64,000 nucleotides of DNA from Thermoanaerobacterium thermosulfurigenes (GCF_051201035.1 NZ_JBPODR010000002.1:61634-125633); one strand, 5' to 3'; numbered from the stretch's first letter, positions 50,449 to 60,268 are shown. Made by a program: numbers and translations. Notes: generated by a model not told the origin, from the letters alone.

Positions 50449-51252
50449 CTACCTACTGGATGAAATTTTAAATAAACTCTTCAATCTGTCGATTAAACCA
50501 TAATTTGTGTCTAAGTTAATTATCGGAACATCTTCTCCAATCAGCCTTTGCGTCAGATTTCTGTAAGCCTGTCCAGCCAACGATTTTTCATCTACAACTA
50601 TAGGTTCACCCTTGTTTGTAGATATGACTATATTTTCATCATCAGGAATAACACCTAATAAATCTATTGCCAATATATCCATGATGTCATCAATGTTCAT
50701 CATGTCGCCTCTTTTCACCATGTCCATCTTTATCCTGTTTATGATAAGCATGTGATCTCTTACATCAGAGGCCTCTAAAAGGCCTATGATTCTGTCAGCA
50801 TCTCTTACTGCTGATACTTCTGGCGTTGTGACCACTAATGCTCTATCAGCACCAGCTATTGCATTTTTAAAGCCTTGCTCAATACCTGCAGGACAATCAA
50901 TTAAAATATAGTCGAAATCTTGTCTTAGCTCATCCGTAATTGCGCGCATCTGCTCTGGATTTACGGCTGTCTTATCTCTTGTCTGCGCCGCAGGCAATAA
51001 GTAAAGCCCATCAAATCTTTTATCTTTTATAAGCGCTTGTTTTAAGCGGCATTGGCCTTCTACTACGTCAACCAAGTCGTACACAATCCTGTTTTCCAAT
51101 CCCATAACTACATCAAGGTTTCTAAGACCTATATCTGTATCTACTAATGCTGTTTTAAATCCTTTCATTGATAGATATGTGCCAATATTAGCTGTTGTTG
51201 TAGTTTTTCCAACTCCGCCTTTCCCAGATGTTATTACTATGACTTCGCTCAT
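50449..51252 (-). CDS. minD: Septum site-determining protein MinD
   Basis: Membrane-associating ParA-like ATPase that places the division septum. It has 267 residues from the ATG at 51252 (MSEVIVITSGKGGVGKTT). Deviant Walker A GKGGVGKTT, DTDIGLRNLDVVMGLE, DCPAGIEQGF and a C-terminal amphipathic helix (YGLIDRLKSLFKIS) are visible. It is between minC and minE. Confidence 0.97.
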   Translation of the reverse strand: MSEVIVITSGKGGVGKTTTTANIGTYLSMKGFKTALVDTDIGLRNLDVVMGLENRIVYDLVDVVEGQCRLKQALIKDKRFDGLYLLPAAQTRDKTAVNPEQMRAITDELRQDFDYILIDCPAGIEQGFKNAIAGADRALVVTTPEVSAVRDADRIIGLLEASDVRDHMLIINRIKMDMVKRGDMMNIDDIMDILAIDLLGVIPDDENIVISTNKGEPIVVDEKSLAGQAYRNLTQRLIGEDVPIINLDTNYGLIDRLKSLFKISSSR

Positions 51253-51295
51253 TTCCTTCACTCCATTCCTCTGTTTCTTCTAATTGTTTATTTTA

Positions 51296-51940
51296 CTATA
51301 TTTTTCCATACAAGTAAAGTGGTTTGACTATTATCTTATTTTTTTTAACCAAAGCAATTTCTGGATATAACGCCTCAATATCATTATCGGGTGAACGTGA
51401 AATAATGTTAGATATTCGAAGCTGCATCGCGTTTATCTTAGACGCTGCGATTATTGAATCAAGATTTCCAGACATACCTGCATGTGCGATTCCTCTCAAA
51501 GTCCCCATAATTATTATGTTACCTGACGCTTGTACAATTCCACCAGGGTTCACATCACCTAATACGACTAAATTTCCGTAATACTTAACAACTTGACCTG
51601 ATCTTACAGTGCCATTGTAAAATTTCGTCATACCTTCTTCCAAACCATCAAATATGTCATTTTCACCTGTAACATTTTTTAGATGCCTTTCCTGAATCTT
51701 TTTAAACTTTACATTTACACCGTAATTTTCTAAGACAAAATCTTTTAATTCATCTAAGCTTTTTTCATCTACGCTCAAATTTCGAAATTTTACTGTAAGC
51801 TGTGCACCTTTAAAAAAGGTCAGTGATCGCTCTATGCGATTTATTATCTTTTCTTTTAAGGCATCTATATCAGAAACATCGGTTGCTATTATCACTAGTC
51901 CATCTTTTGAACCATGGATCTTTACATAATCATTTAACAT
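51296..51940 (-). CDS. minC: Septum site-determining protein MinC
   Basis: FtsZ inhibitor carried by MinD. It has 214 residues from the ATG at 51940 (GGGAGGGCAAACA upstream). The N-terminal domain (1-105) is poorly conserved; the C-terminal beta-helix has YNGTVRSGQVVKYYGNLVVLGDVNPGG and GTLRGIAHAGMSGN. It is the first gene of minCDE, with a TATAAT box near 51970. Confidence 0.95.
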   Translation of the reverse strand: MLNDYVKIHGSKDGLVIIATDVSDIDALKEKIINRIERSLTFFKGAQLTVKFRNLSVDEKSLDELKDFVLENYGVNVKFKKIQERHLKNVTGENDIFDGLEEGMTKFYNGTVRSGQVVKYYGNLVVLGDVNPGGIVQASGNIIIMGTLRGIAHAGMSGNLDSIIAASKINAMQLRISNIISRSPDNDIEALYPEIALVKKNKIIVKPLYLYGKI

Positions 51941-52011
51941 TGTTTGCCCTCCCAATACAGTCTTAATTATAATATTCTCCACAACTTAAGTTTTTCCTTC
52001 TTAAAAAAACA

Positions 52012-52034
52012 AAAGAGGACAAAAAATCCTCTTT
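52012..52034 (-). terminator. mrdA terminator
   Basis: 8-bp stem AAAGAGGA / TCCTCTTT with a 7-nt loop, then a run of T on the minus strand, overlapping the mrdA stop. It separates mre/mrdA from minCDE. Confidence 0.9.
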
Positions 52035-54345
52035 AATGATTACTAACATTTGTATTTGACGCTGTATTATTATTTGAATTTGTAAAGCCAAAATAAGCAT
52101 CCATTATATCTCTACCTACCTGAGCTGTATATGCGCCAGATCCCCCTTGATATATAAGTGCTGTTACCAAAATCTGCGGCTTATCGTATGGTGCAAAGCC
52201 AACAAACCATGCGTAGTTCTGCATGACTTTCGTACCATGGGAACCTACTTCAGCAGTACCAGTCTTACCACCAACAGGTATTGGAAAATTAGCAAATGCT
52301 GCACTGGCAGTACCGCCTTCTTCTGTGGCACCTTTCATTCCCAACTTTATAGCATCTAAATATTGTTGAGGTATATTTATCTTGTCTAATACTTCTGGCT
52401 TTTCCTTTTCGATTACCTTCCCACCAGGAGAGACTATTTTGTCGACCAAATGCAATCTGTATCTTGTTCCTCCGTTTAACAATGTTGACAAATAACTTGC
52501 AATCTCTATAGGCGTAAATTGATTGCTGCCTTGACCTATGGATGCGTTGGTGGTATCTACCAAAGTCCACTTAGTCGCATCCATCAACTGCCATATGGTC
52601 ATCTGCAATTTAGGATCTGTTATTCCCATCTTCTTAAGCTGCAAAAATGTGGAGTAATCGCTAAAATTGCCTTTGTCAATTAAGCTTACTATCTTATCAT
52701 ACTGTTCCTGTGTTATCTTGCCATTTGGATTTGCGTCGGATCTAACCATTGACTTTAAAATTGATAAATTGTAATCTCTTTTAAATTTCTTGCTGGAGAT
52801 TATTCCAGTCGTCTCATAAAGCTCTATGCCTGTCTTTTGGTCTAAACCCAACATGTGAGCATACTCATCAATTTTATCTATTCCCATCCTGCGGCCCATC
52901 TCATAAAAATACGTATCTGTGGAATACTTTATTGCTTCTGACACATTTACTGCACCCTGCGTCCTTCCGTATTCGCCGTACAGCCAGTTCTCTTGACCGG
53001 TAGGAGCATATATACCCGTATCAACGTACTTTTCATTTACAGTCGTTACACCAGATTCCAATGCTGCCAACGCTGTTACCATTTTGAATGTTGAACCAGG
53101 AGGTGCTGCACCTTGTGTGGCATAATTAAATATAGGGCTTGGGTCAATAGTGGCATTCCTCGGCTTGAATAGTTCATTTACAATGCTGCTGGGCGGATTA
53201 CCTGAAGCAAAGATATTTGGATCGTAACCAGGTACACTGGCAAGAGCTAAAATCTCACCGGTGTTTATGTCTGTAACGACTACTGCACCGATATTTGCCG
53301 GCAAGTATTCACCATGTGGACCTCTTTTTGTTTGCCTTATGTTTTCCATGGTCCTTTGCAATGATTCTTCAGCAACCTGCTGCAACTTTTCATCTATCGT
53401 AAGGTACACAGTGTCTCCGGGTTTAGGACTTACCTCATCCAATTTTTTTATCAATCTGCCGTAATTGTCTACCTCTACTTGCTGTTTACCGTCAGTTCCC
53501 CTTAAATACTTCTCCAAATAGCTTTCAAGTCCATAATGCCCAACAAGATCTGTTATCTGATAACCTTTTTGGCTGTACTTTTTCCATTCTTCAGCAGTCA
53601 TGCGGCCGATGTATCCTAATGTCTGTGACAACAGTGTCTTAAATGGATATAGCCTTATTGGCTTGACTTCTATTATGACTCCAGGCAAATCTAAATGATT
53701 TTCCTCAATCTCTGCAACTGTCTGCTGATTAGCATCGGTGGCTATCTCTACAGGTTTGTACTGTGTATATCCTTGTTCTAACATCAACTCTTGAACAGCC
53801 ATTATTCCACGAATATCCTGTGGAGACAGCGATTTTGATATTTTGAATTTATTTGTCAATATCTGCCATGCTTCACTGGCTGTAGCATTTGAAGGAATAT
53901 TGTTATTTTTCTTCCACTGCAATTCCCTCTGTTTCAAGACCGATTGCGACACATTGCTTTCATCGGGATTTTGAAAATTGAAATAAGGATTGTTGTTGTT
54001 ATCTAAAAATATAGGTAAATCATCTTTATACTTTACACCGTTTTTATTGAGAATGTTAAGCAATTTTAAAATGACATCATTTAGATTGACGCCTTTAGCA
54101 TCGCTTCTTAGAAGCTCTACAGAATAGCTGGGCCTATTTGTAGCAAGCTTTACTCCATTTCTATCTACTATATCTCCTCGAGGTGCGGTAATGATTATGG
54201 ACCTTATCGCATTACCTAATGACTGCTCTTTATAGTAGTCACCTTTTATAAGCTGCAGATAAACCAATCTTCCTATAAGAGTAATGAGCATCAAAGCTAT
54301 TACCCATCCCAATACATTGAACCGTTTTTTCAAACCTTCATTCAA
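52033..54345 (-). CDS. mrdA: Penicillin-binding protein 2 (class B transpeptidase)
   Basis: Elongasome DD-transpeptidase working with RodA. It has 770 residues from a TTG at 54345 (AGGTGG 5 nt upstream). An N-terminal membrane helix, the PBP dimerisation/pedestal domain (about 50-330) and the transpeptidase with GSTFKMVTALAAL (STFK nucleophile), a STD motif in KYSTDTYFYEMG and GGKTGTAEVG (KTG). It is last in maf-radC-mreBCD-mrdA. Confidence 0.95.
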   Translation of the reverse strand: MNEGLKKRFNVLGWVIALMLITLIGRLVYLQLIKGDYYKEQSLGNAIRSIIITAPRGDIVDRNGVKLATNRPSYSVELLRSDAKGVNLNDVILKLLNILNKNGVKYKDDLPIFLDNNNNPYFNFQNPDESNVSQSVLKQRELQWKKNNNIPSNATASEAWQILTNKFKISKSLSPQDIRGIMAVQELMLEQGYTQYKPVEIATDANQQTVAEIEENHLDLPGVIIEVKPIRLYPFKTLLSQTLGYIGRMTAEEWKKYSQKGYQITDLVGHYGLESYLEKYLRGTDGKQQVEVDNYGRLIKKLDEVSPKPGDTVYLTIDEKLQQVAEESLQRTMENIRQTKRGPHGEYLPANIGAVVVTDINTGEILALASVPGYDPNIFASGNPPSSIVNELFKPRNATIDPSPIFNYATQGAAPPGSTFKMVTALAALESGVTTVNEKYVDTGIYAPTGQENWLYGEYGRTQGAVNVSEAIKYSTDTYFYEMGRRMGIDKIDEYAHMLGLDQKTGIELYETTGIISSKKFKRDYNLSILKSMVRSDANPNGKITQEQYDKIVSLIDKGNFSDYSTFLQLKKMGITDPKLQMTIWQLMDATKWTLVDTTNASIGQGSNQFTPIEIASYLSTLLNGGTRYRLHLVDKIVSPGGKVIEKEKPEVLDKINIPQQYLDAIKLGMKGATEEGGTASAAFANFPIPVGGKTGTAEVGSHGTKVMQNYAWFVGFAPYDKPQILVTALIYQGGSGAYTAQVGRDIMDAYFGFTNSNNNTASNTNVSNH

Positions 54346-54354
54346 TTGGACCAC

Positions 54355-54858
54355 CTAAACTTTAAAAAAAAATTTTTTCGATTTAACAAAACTATTAAAT
54401 CGTATTATATACTTGTACACAAAAATAGTTATTATGGAATTGTAAATTGATTGAACTATTACTACATTTAACAAATACGATGGATTTAAATCATATTTCA
54501 TGAGGAGCATGGAAAAAATCATGATAAGGTTGTAAAGGATCGTTCCTAAAAACACAAACACAAAGGCTACAAATGTACTTTCTCTAAAGACATTTTTGCT
54601 AAGTATACCTGTCAAATACGCCACAATAAGAAGCGAAATTGTCACAAAGCCGATAGCGTTATTAAAAAGCACATCTACTAAAATTCCACCAAAAAGGCTT
54701 AAAGTAATGCTTTCACCAGAACCATTTAAAAGAGAAAAAGCAATAACTAAAATTAATAAGGCGTCAGGTTTAACGCCTAATATAGCAATGTACTTCATCA
54801 ACGTAGCTTGAAGAACTATTGCAAATACAATCAAAAGGTACTTATAAATGCTCCTCAT
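54355..54858 (-). CDS. mreD: Rod shape-determining protein MreD
   Basis: Integral membrane component of the elongasome. It has 167 residues from the ATG at 54858 (GGAGGGTAAA upstream). Five to six hydrophobic segments and the family start YKYLLIVFAIVLQATLMKYIAILGVKPDALLILVIAFSLLNG are present. It lies between mreC and mrdA. Confidence 0.9.
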   Translation of the reverse strand: MRSIYKYLLIVFAIVLQATLMKYIAILGVKPDALLILVIAFSLLNGSGESITLSLFGGILVDVLFNNAIGFVTISLLIVAYLTGILSKNVFRESTFVAFVFVFLGTILYNLIMIFSMLLMKYDLNPSYLLNVVIVQSIYNSIITIFVYKYIIRFNSFVKSKKFFFKV

Positions 54859-54890
54859 TTTACCCTCCGTAAATCTGCCAAATGTCTTAA

Positions 54891-55721
54891 TCAATTCCCG
54901 GTTGTTTTCATGTTTGTCACTACTTGTACAAATTCCAATCTCTCGAAATCAGCCTCTGGCTTTATAACAGCCTGCTTTAAAAGTGAACCCTCATCCTTTT
55001 CTACTTTTTCTACTCTGCCTATTATAAGTCCTCTCGGAAACATACTCATATCAGATGTGGTTATAACATCGCCTTTTTCTATTTTAGAGTCAATTGGTAT
55101 ATATATCATGTTGAGATTTCCATTGGAATCTCCTCTGACGATGCCATTGTCTCTTGTCCTTACATCTAAAGCGCTCACCGAACTATCCACATCAATTATA
55201 GATAGAACTTTTGCCCAATTATTGCCAACATCTGTGATTATACCAACCAAGTTGCCTTTCTCGTCCAAAACAGCCATTTTAGGCTTTATTCCATTGTCTG
55301 AACCAACATCAATATTGAATGTATTAAACCAGTTTCCCGGATTTTTGCTTATTATGTTGGCAGGTTTTGTCGTTATGTTGGCATTGCTGTCTTTGAAATT
55401 AAGCATGTCCCTCAATCTGTCATTTTCGTTTATATACTCCTGAAGCATGATGTCATTTTTGCTTAATTTAATTACTTCTTTTTCTAATTCAGCATTTTTT
55501 GCTCTAAGTGTTCCAATCTCTTTTATTGAAGTAAAAAAGTTGGAAATACTGTTACCTACTGAGTAAAACACTTTTTCTACAGGTGATAAAATGCCGCCTA
55601 TAGCTGATTCAATAGGCGTTACATTGCGTCCACCGCCATAAGTATATGCCATGGCGGATATAAGTGCCACGGCTATAACTATAACAAATATAAATTGTTT
55701 ATTTTTGAGAAATCGTGGCAC
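54891..55721 (-). CDS. mreC: Rod shape-determining protein MreC
   Basis: Periplasmic-side scaffold that activates PBP2/RodA. It has 276 residues from a GTG at 55721 (GAGGAGTGGTAAA). N-terminal membrane helix (about 10-28), coiled coil (about 60-105) and a beta-barrel domain with AKVLSIIDVDSSVSALDVRTRDNGIVRGD. It follows mreB. Confidence 0.94.
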   Translation of the reverse strand: MPRFLKNKQFIFVIVIAVALISAMAYTYGGGRNVTPIESAIGGILSPVEKVFYSVGNSISNFFTSIKEIGTLRAKNAELEKEVIKLSKNDIMLQEYINENDRLRDMLNFKDSNANITTKPANIISKNPGNWFNTFNIDVGSDNGIKPKMAVLDEKGNLVGIITDVGNNWAKVLSIIDVDSSVSALDVRTRDNGIVRGDSNGNLNMIYIPIDSKIEKGDVITTSDMSMFPRGLIIGRVEKVEKDEGSLLKQAVIKPEADFERLEFVQVVTNMKTTGN

Positions 55722-55734
55722 TTTACCACTCCTC

Positions 55735-56757
55735 TCAGTTTAACTTGCTGGTAGGCGTCAAGACCCTTTTAAACAGAGAACTTTCTTCTAAGATCTTTCC
55801 TGTTCCTAATGCTACACAATCCAATGGCTGATCGGCAATTTGAATCGGCATACCTGTCTCTTGCCTTATAAGCCTGTCTATGCCGCTTAATAGAGCGCCA
55901 CCGCCTGTAAGCATTATACCTCTATCCATAATATCTGCTGCCAACTCTGGTGGAGTCTTTTCAAGCGTCAATTTGATAGCATCTAATATGCTGGAAACTG
56001 GATCTTTTAATGCTTCTAAGATTTCTGTCGATGTAATTTTTAATGTCTTTGGAAGCCCCGATACCAAATCTCTTCCTCTTATGTCCATCGATTCTTCCTT
56101 CGCCTTTGGAAAAGCTGATCCTATTTGAATTTTTACTTCTTCTGCAGTTCTCTCACCTATCATCAAGTTGTATTCTCTTTTGATGTAATTTATTATTGCC
56201 TCATCCATCTCATCTCCGCCAACCCGTAGTGACTTGCTTGTGACAATTCCACCTAAAGATATTATAGCCACATCAGTAGTGCCACCACCTATATCTACAA
56301 CCATGCTTCCTGTGGGTTCTTCCACAGGCAAACCAGCACCAATAGCTGCTGCCATCGGTTCTTCCACTGTATGAGCTTCTTTTGCACCTGCCTGCAGTGA
56401 TGCTTCTATTACGGCCCTCTTTTCAACTTCTGTAACGCCGGATGGAATTCCAACTATCACTCTCGGCCTAAATAATCCCTTTCTCGGATTTACTTTGCCA
56501 ATAAAATGATCCAACATCATCTTTGTTATGTCAAAATCAGCGATTACACCATCTCTCATAGGCCTTATGGCGACAATATTTCCAGGTGTTCTTCCAACCA
56601 TTTTTTTAGCTTCTTCACCCACGGCTAAAACCGTATGTGTGTCATTTTTTATAGCCACCACAGAAGGCTCTCTTAACACAATCCCCTTACCTTGAACATA
56701 AACAAGTGTTGTTGCAGTTCCAAGATCAATACCTATATCCCTAGAAAATCCTTTCAT
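55735..56757 (-). CDS. mreB: Rod shape-determining protein MreB
   Basis: Actin-like filament protein organising lateral wall synthesis. It has 340 residues from the ATG at 56757. Phosphate-1 GIDLGTATTLVYVQGKGI, GIPSGVTEVEKRAVIEA, phosphate-2 GSMVVDIGGGTTDVAIISLGG and adenosine motif GIMLTGGGALLSG are clear. Paralogues such as Mbl exist in Firmicutes, but the radC-mreBCD context supports MreB. Confidence 0.96.
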   Translation of the reverse strand: MKGFSRDIGIDLGTATTLVYVQGKGIVLREPSVVAIKNDTHTVLAVGEEAKKMVGRTPGNIVAIRPMRDGVIADFDITKMMLDHFIGKVNPRKGLFRPRVIVGIPSGVTEVEKRAVIEASLQAGAKEAHTVEEPMAAAIGAGLPVEEPTGSMVVDIGGGTTDVAIISLGGIVTSKSLRVGGDEMDEAIINYIKREYNLMIGERTAEEVKIQIGSAFPKAKEESMDIRGRDLVSGLPKTLKITSTEILEALKDPVSSILDAIKLTLEKTPPELAADIMDRGIMLTGGGALLSGIDRLIRQETGMPIQIADQPLDCVALGTGKILEESSLFKRVLTPTSKLN

Positions 56758-56776
56758 CCTTTTTATAACTCCTTCC

Positions 56777-57481
56777 TTATTTATCAAAATCATAATAGCC
56801 TTTTTCTTTTAAACTTATACCTATTCCATCACCAATGATAATATGATCTAATACCTTTATTCCTATTAAATTGCCACCTTTATAAATCCTATCTGATACT
56901 TCTACATCTTCTCTGCTGGGAGTAGGATCACCGCTGGGATGGTTGTGAACCATTATTATGGAAGACGCTGACCTTTCGATAGCAGCTTTAAATACCTCTC
57001 GTGGATGAACTATAGAAGTATTTAAACTCCCTATTGAAACAGTGTCAACAGCAATTACCTTATTTTTTACATTAAGCAAAACCACTTTAAAGTGCTCTTT
57101 ATTTAAGTATCTCATTTCATCCATAAGCAAGCTTATCACATCATCAGGTTTTTTTATGATATAGCCATCACTGTAGCCTGTAAGAGCTATTCTACGACCC
57201 AGCTCAATCGCAGCCTTAATTTTTGCTGCTTTTGCCAACCCTATGCCTTTGATTTCCGAAAGCCTTTCAACACCTGTGTCTAATAGGTATTTAAGCCCAT
57301 GGCCTTCGCTTAAAAGCCTTTGTGACAGCATTATAGCACTTTCATCTTTATTTCCTGTCCCTATAATTATAGCCATTAGTTCGGCGTTTGACAATACAGA
57401 TGGCCCGTATTTTATAAGTCTTTCTCTTGGTCTGTCATCTTCTGGCAAATCTTTAATCGTTACGCGAGATTCCTCTCCCAT
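56777..57481 (-). CDS. radC: RadC-family JAB-domain protein
   Basis: Predicted metal-dependent JAMM protein; the name RadC is historical and its role is unresolved. It has 234 residues: an N-terminal UPF0758 HhH part (DLPEDDRPRERLIKYGPSVLSNAELMAIIIGTG) and the JAB domain with MVHNHPSGDPTPSREDVEVSD. GGGGGGTAATGT precedes the ATG. It is conserved upstream of mreB. Confidence 0.94.
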   Translation of the reverse strand: MGEESRVTIKDLPEDDRPRERLIKYGPSVLSNAELMAIIIGTGNKDESAIMLSQRLLSEGHGLKYLLDTGVERLSEIKGIGLAKAAKIKAAIELGRRIALTGYSDGYIIKKPDDVISLLMDEMRYLNKEHFKVVLLNVKNKVIAVDTVSIGSLNTSIVHPREVFKAAIERSASSIIMVHNHPSGDPTPSREDVEVSDRIYKGGNLIGIKVLDHIIIGDGIGISLKEKGYYDFDK

Positions 57482-57492
57482 ACATTACCCCC

Positions 57493-58068
57493 CTAAAGCA
57501 AATGCACATCAAATTCTCTCGATAAGATATCATGCAACTTCGATATAGGAAGTCCTACTACATTGTAGTAGTCGCCATTTATCTTATCAACAATAAGTGA
57601 ACCATATCCTTGTATGGCATATGAACCTGCTTTATCAATGTACTCGCCTTTTTCTATATAATTAAATATCATTTCATCGCTTAAACTTTTAATGTACACA
57701 TCTGTTTTTTCATATTCTTTAACTATTTTATTTTGTTCTAATGATATGACTGTAACACCAGTATAGACTTGGTGCCATCGCCCTGACAGCGCCTTTAACA
57801 TATTAAATGCATCACTCTTGTTTTTAGGTTTGCCAAGGACGACTCCATCAACAAAAACTACTGTATCAGCTCCTATAATTAAAAAATCACCACTTAATTT
57901 TTCTGCGACAAATGATGCTTTTTTCCATGATAAATCCATGACAATCTTCTCTGGCTCTTTTTCATCCGTCACTTCTTCTACGTCACTTGGTATTATAGAA
58001 AAATTCACACCAATACTTGATAGTATTTCGCTTCTCCTGGGTGATCCAGATGCAAGTACAATTTCCAT
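57493..58068 (-). CDS. maf: Maf-family nucleoside triphosphate pyrophosphatase
   Basis: House-cleaning pyrophosphatase active on dTTP/UTP and modified nucleotides. It has 191 residues from the ATG at 58068 (GGAG 9 nt upstream). IVLASGSPRRSEIL (nucleotide/metal site), the ADTVVFVDG catalytic Asp region and YIDKAGSYAIQGYGSLIV are characteristic. First canonical gene of the maf-radC-mre unit. Confidence 0.95.
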   Translation of the reverse strand: MEIVLASGSPRRSEILSSIGVNFSIIPSDVEEVTDEKEPEKIVMDLSWKKASFVAEKLSGDFLIIGADTVVFVDGVVLGKPKNKSDAFNMLKALSGRWHQVYTGVTVISLEQNKIVKEYEKTDVYIKSLSDEMIFNYIEKGEYIDKAGSYAIQGYGSLIVDKINGDYYNVVGLPISKLHDILSREFDVHLL

Positions 58069-58099
58069 ATACATATACTCCACTTTTCATCTTTATAGA

Positions 58100-58351
58100 T
58101 TATTTTACCTTATAATACGAAAATATAGCAATTATAAGTCCTATTACAGTTCCCAAGTTGAACCTAAAAGCCAGTAGGAACGATACTTTTATAAAATTTA
58201 GATCGATACTTATTGGGCTGTTCATTCCTATCATCTGTTGGTACGAAAAAGCATGAACGTACTTAGCAAGGAAGTCTCCAACAAACCCGCCAAAAAGAAG
58301 ACCTACTAAAAGCAAAAAGCACAACGTACCAATCCCCTTGCTTCTCTTCAT
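58100..58351 (-). CDS. DUF4321 small membrane protein
   Basis: 83 residues from the ATG at 58351 (AAGGAGTGGGAAG). It has a basic start MKRSKGIGTL, a glycine-rich first helix LCFLLLVGLLFGGFVGDFLA and a second helix near the C-terminus (LGTVIGLIIAIFSYY). The family is common in clostridia just upstream of maf and has no known function. It is the first gene of the run to mrdA. Confidence 0.8.
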   Translation of the reverse strand: MKRSKGIGTLCFLLLVGLLFGGFVGDFLAKYVHAFSYQQMIGMNSPISIDLNFIKVSFLLAFRFNLGTVIGLIIAIFSYYKVK

Positions 58352-58410
58352 CTTCCCACTCCTTCTGTTTATTTTCTCCCAAATCACTTGTTTTAAAACT
58401 TTTCCTTTTA

Positions 58411-58440
58411 ATTATAACATAAATATTTTGTATTTCGACA
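58411..58440 (-). promoter_or_regulatory. Promoter of the DUF4321-maf-radC-mre unit with an embedded 0A-box match
   Basis: Minus-strand TCGAAA (58433-58438), 16 nt, TATAAT (58411-58416). TGTCGAA (58434-58440), the core of the Spo0A box, overlaps the -35. Confidence 0.45.
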
Positions 58441-58474
58441 TAATCTAATCTTTTTTTAATATGTTATTTATGGC

Positions 58475-58504
58475 AAAAAAAATCTCCCTTTCAGGAGATT
58501 TTTT
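58475..58504 (-). terminator. hydA terminator
   Basis: Stem AAAAATCTCC / GGGAGATTTTT with a short loop, followed by a T-run on the minus strand, overlapping the hydA stop. Confidence 0.9.
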
Positions 58505-60248
58505 AATCATTCATGGGATAAAGATCCTTCTTGCTATAGGTTGTATGAAGCAAATGATGAGATTTTTCCCCCAATGGACTTGTTAAGAATTCTTCGTACA
58601 ACTTTGTTATCATTGGATTTTTGTGGGATTTTCTAATCGGCAAGTCTTTATCTGCTTCATATATAGCTTTTAACCTGCTTTCCCTTACCAAATCTTTTTC
58701 ATTTGGATTGTGTATAGGCTGTCCACCACCCATTATGCAACCGCCAGGACATCCCATAACCTCTATGAAGTGGTACTCTGCTTCGCCATTTTTTATCTTA
58801 TCTAATAACTTCTTAGCATTTCCTGTGCCATTCGCTACAGCTATTTTTATTTCTTTTCCGCCTATATCAATCTTTGCTTCTTTTATTCCTTCCAATCCTC
58901 TTACTTCTTCGTACTCAAAATTCTCAATATCTCTGCCTTCAACTATATCTGCAACAGTTCTTAAAGCAGCTTCCATAACACCGCCTGTAGCACCAAATAT
59001 AACAGCAGCACCAGACGATTCGCCAAGTGGATTGTCATACTCACTATCAGGCAAGCTTACAAAATCTATACCCGACTGTTTTATCATGCGAGCAAGCTCT
59101 CTCGTCGTCAAAACAGCATCAACATCTTTCATGCCATCTACTATCATTTGTGGTCTGTCTATTTCACCCTTTTTAGCAGTACACGGCATAATTGATACGA
59201 CGAAAATATCCTTTGGATCTATACCTTCTTTTTCTGCAAAATAGCTCTTTATTATTGCGCCCATCATCATGTGAGGCGATTTGCAAGTGGAAAGATTGTC
59301 TATAAATTCAGGATAATACCTCTCACAATAGTTTATCCATCCAGGACTGCAAGATGTTATCATAGGAAGCTTACCGCCTTCGTTAAGCCTCTTTAAAAGT
59401 TCGTTGCCTTCTTCTATTATAGTTAAATCTGCAGCAAAGTCGGTGTCAAATACTTTATCAAACCCAAGCCTTTTTAAAGCTGATACCATTTTGCCTGTCA
59501 CTATTGAACCGTAAGGCATTCCAAATTCTTCACCAAGTGCAACTCTAACAGCAGGAGCTGTCTGAGCGACAACATACTTCTTCTCATCCAAAAGCGCATC
59601 GTAAACCATCTTCGTATGGTCTTTTTCGTATATTGCTCCGACAGGGCATGCCTCTATACACTGTCCACAACTAATACATGGTGATTCATTCAGACCTCTG
59701 CCAAATGACGGTGCAACGATAGTCTTAAATCCTCTGTTGACCATGCCTATGGCGAAAACATTCTGCACATTGTTGCATGTAGCAACACACCTTCTGCACA
59801 ATACGCATTTATTTGGATCTCTTACGATAGAAGGTGACGATTCATCTTTTTGATATTTTATATTTTCGCCCATAAACCTTATTTCGTCTATGCCAAACTT
59901 TCTGCTTAAATCTTGCAATTCGCAGTTTCCGCTTCTTACGCATGTAAGGCAGCTTCTGTCGTGTGCAGATAGTATAAGCTCTAAATTAGATTTTCTTGCT
60001 TCTCTTACACGAGGCGTGTTTGTGTATATTTCCATTCCGTCGCTTACAGGATAAACACAAGATGTTTGGAGATTCCTAACACCTTTTATCTCAACAACAC
60101 ATAGCCTGCAAGCACCTATTTCATTTATTTCCTTAAGATAGCATAGTGTTGGAATATCAATGTTCGCATATTTTGCAGCTTGCAATACTGTATAGTTAGC
60201 AGGTACTTCTACAGGAATTCCATCAATAGTTATTCGAACTTTATCCAT
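58503..60248 (-). CDS. hydA: [FeFe] hydrogenase catalytic subunit
   Basis: Produces H2 with electrons from ferredoxin plus NADH as part of a HydABC-type bifurcating complex. It has 581 residues from the ATG at 60248 (GGAGTGCAAAAC). N-terminal [2Fe-2S] domain, His-Cys3 cluster HDRSCLTCVRSGNCELQ, 2[4Fe-4S] domain, then H-cluster motifs TSCSPGWINYCE (L1), MPCTAKKGEID (L2) and EVMGCPGGCIMGGGQP (L3), and a short small-subunit-like tail. Last gene of the hyd operon. Confidence 0.95.
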   Translation of the reverse strand: MDKVRITIDGIPVEVPANYTVLQAAKYANIDIPTLCYLKEINEIGACRLCVVEIKGVRNLQTSCVYPVSDGMEIYTNTPRVREARKSNLELILSAHDRSCLTCVRSGNCELQDLSRKFGIDEIRFMGENIKYQKDESSPSIVRDPNKCVLCRRCVATCNNVQNVFAIGMVNRGFKTIVAPSFGRGLNESPCISCGQCIEACPVGAIYEKDHTKMVYDALLDEKKYVVAQTAPAVRVALGEEFGMPYGSIVTGKMVSALKRLGFDKVFDTDFAADLTIIEEGNELLKRLNEGGKLPMITSCSPGWINYCERYYPEFIDNLSTCKSPHMMMGAIIKSYFAEKEGIDPKDIFVVSIMPCTAKKGEIDRPQMIVDGMKDVDAVLTTRELARMIKQSGIDFVSLPDSEYDNPLGESSGAAVIFGATGGVMEAALRTVADIVEGRDIENFEYEEVRGLEGIKEAKIDIGGKEIKIAVANGTGNAKKLLDKIKNGEAEYHFIEVMGCPGGCIMGGGQPIHNPNEKDLVRESRLKAIYEADKDLPIRKSHKNPMITKLYEEFLTSPLGEKSHHLLHTTYSKKDLYPMND

Positions 60249-60268
60249 GTTTTGCACTCCTTTCATTA

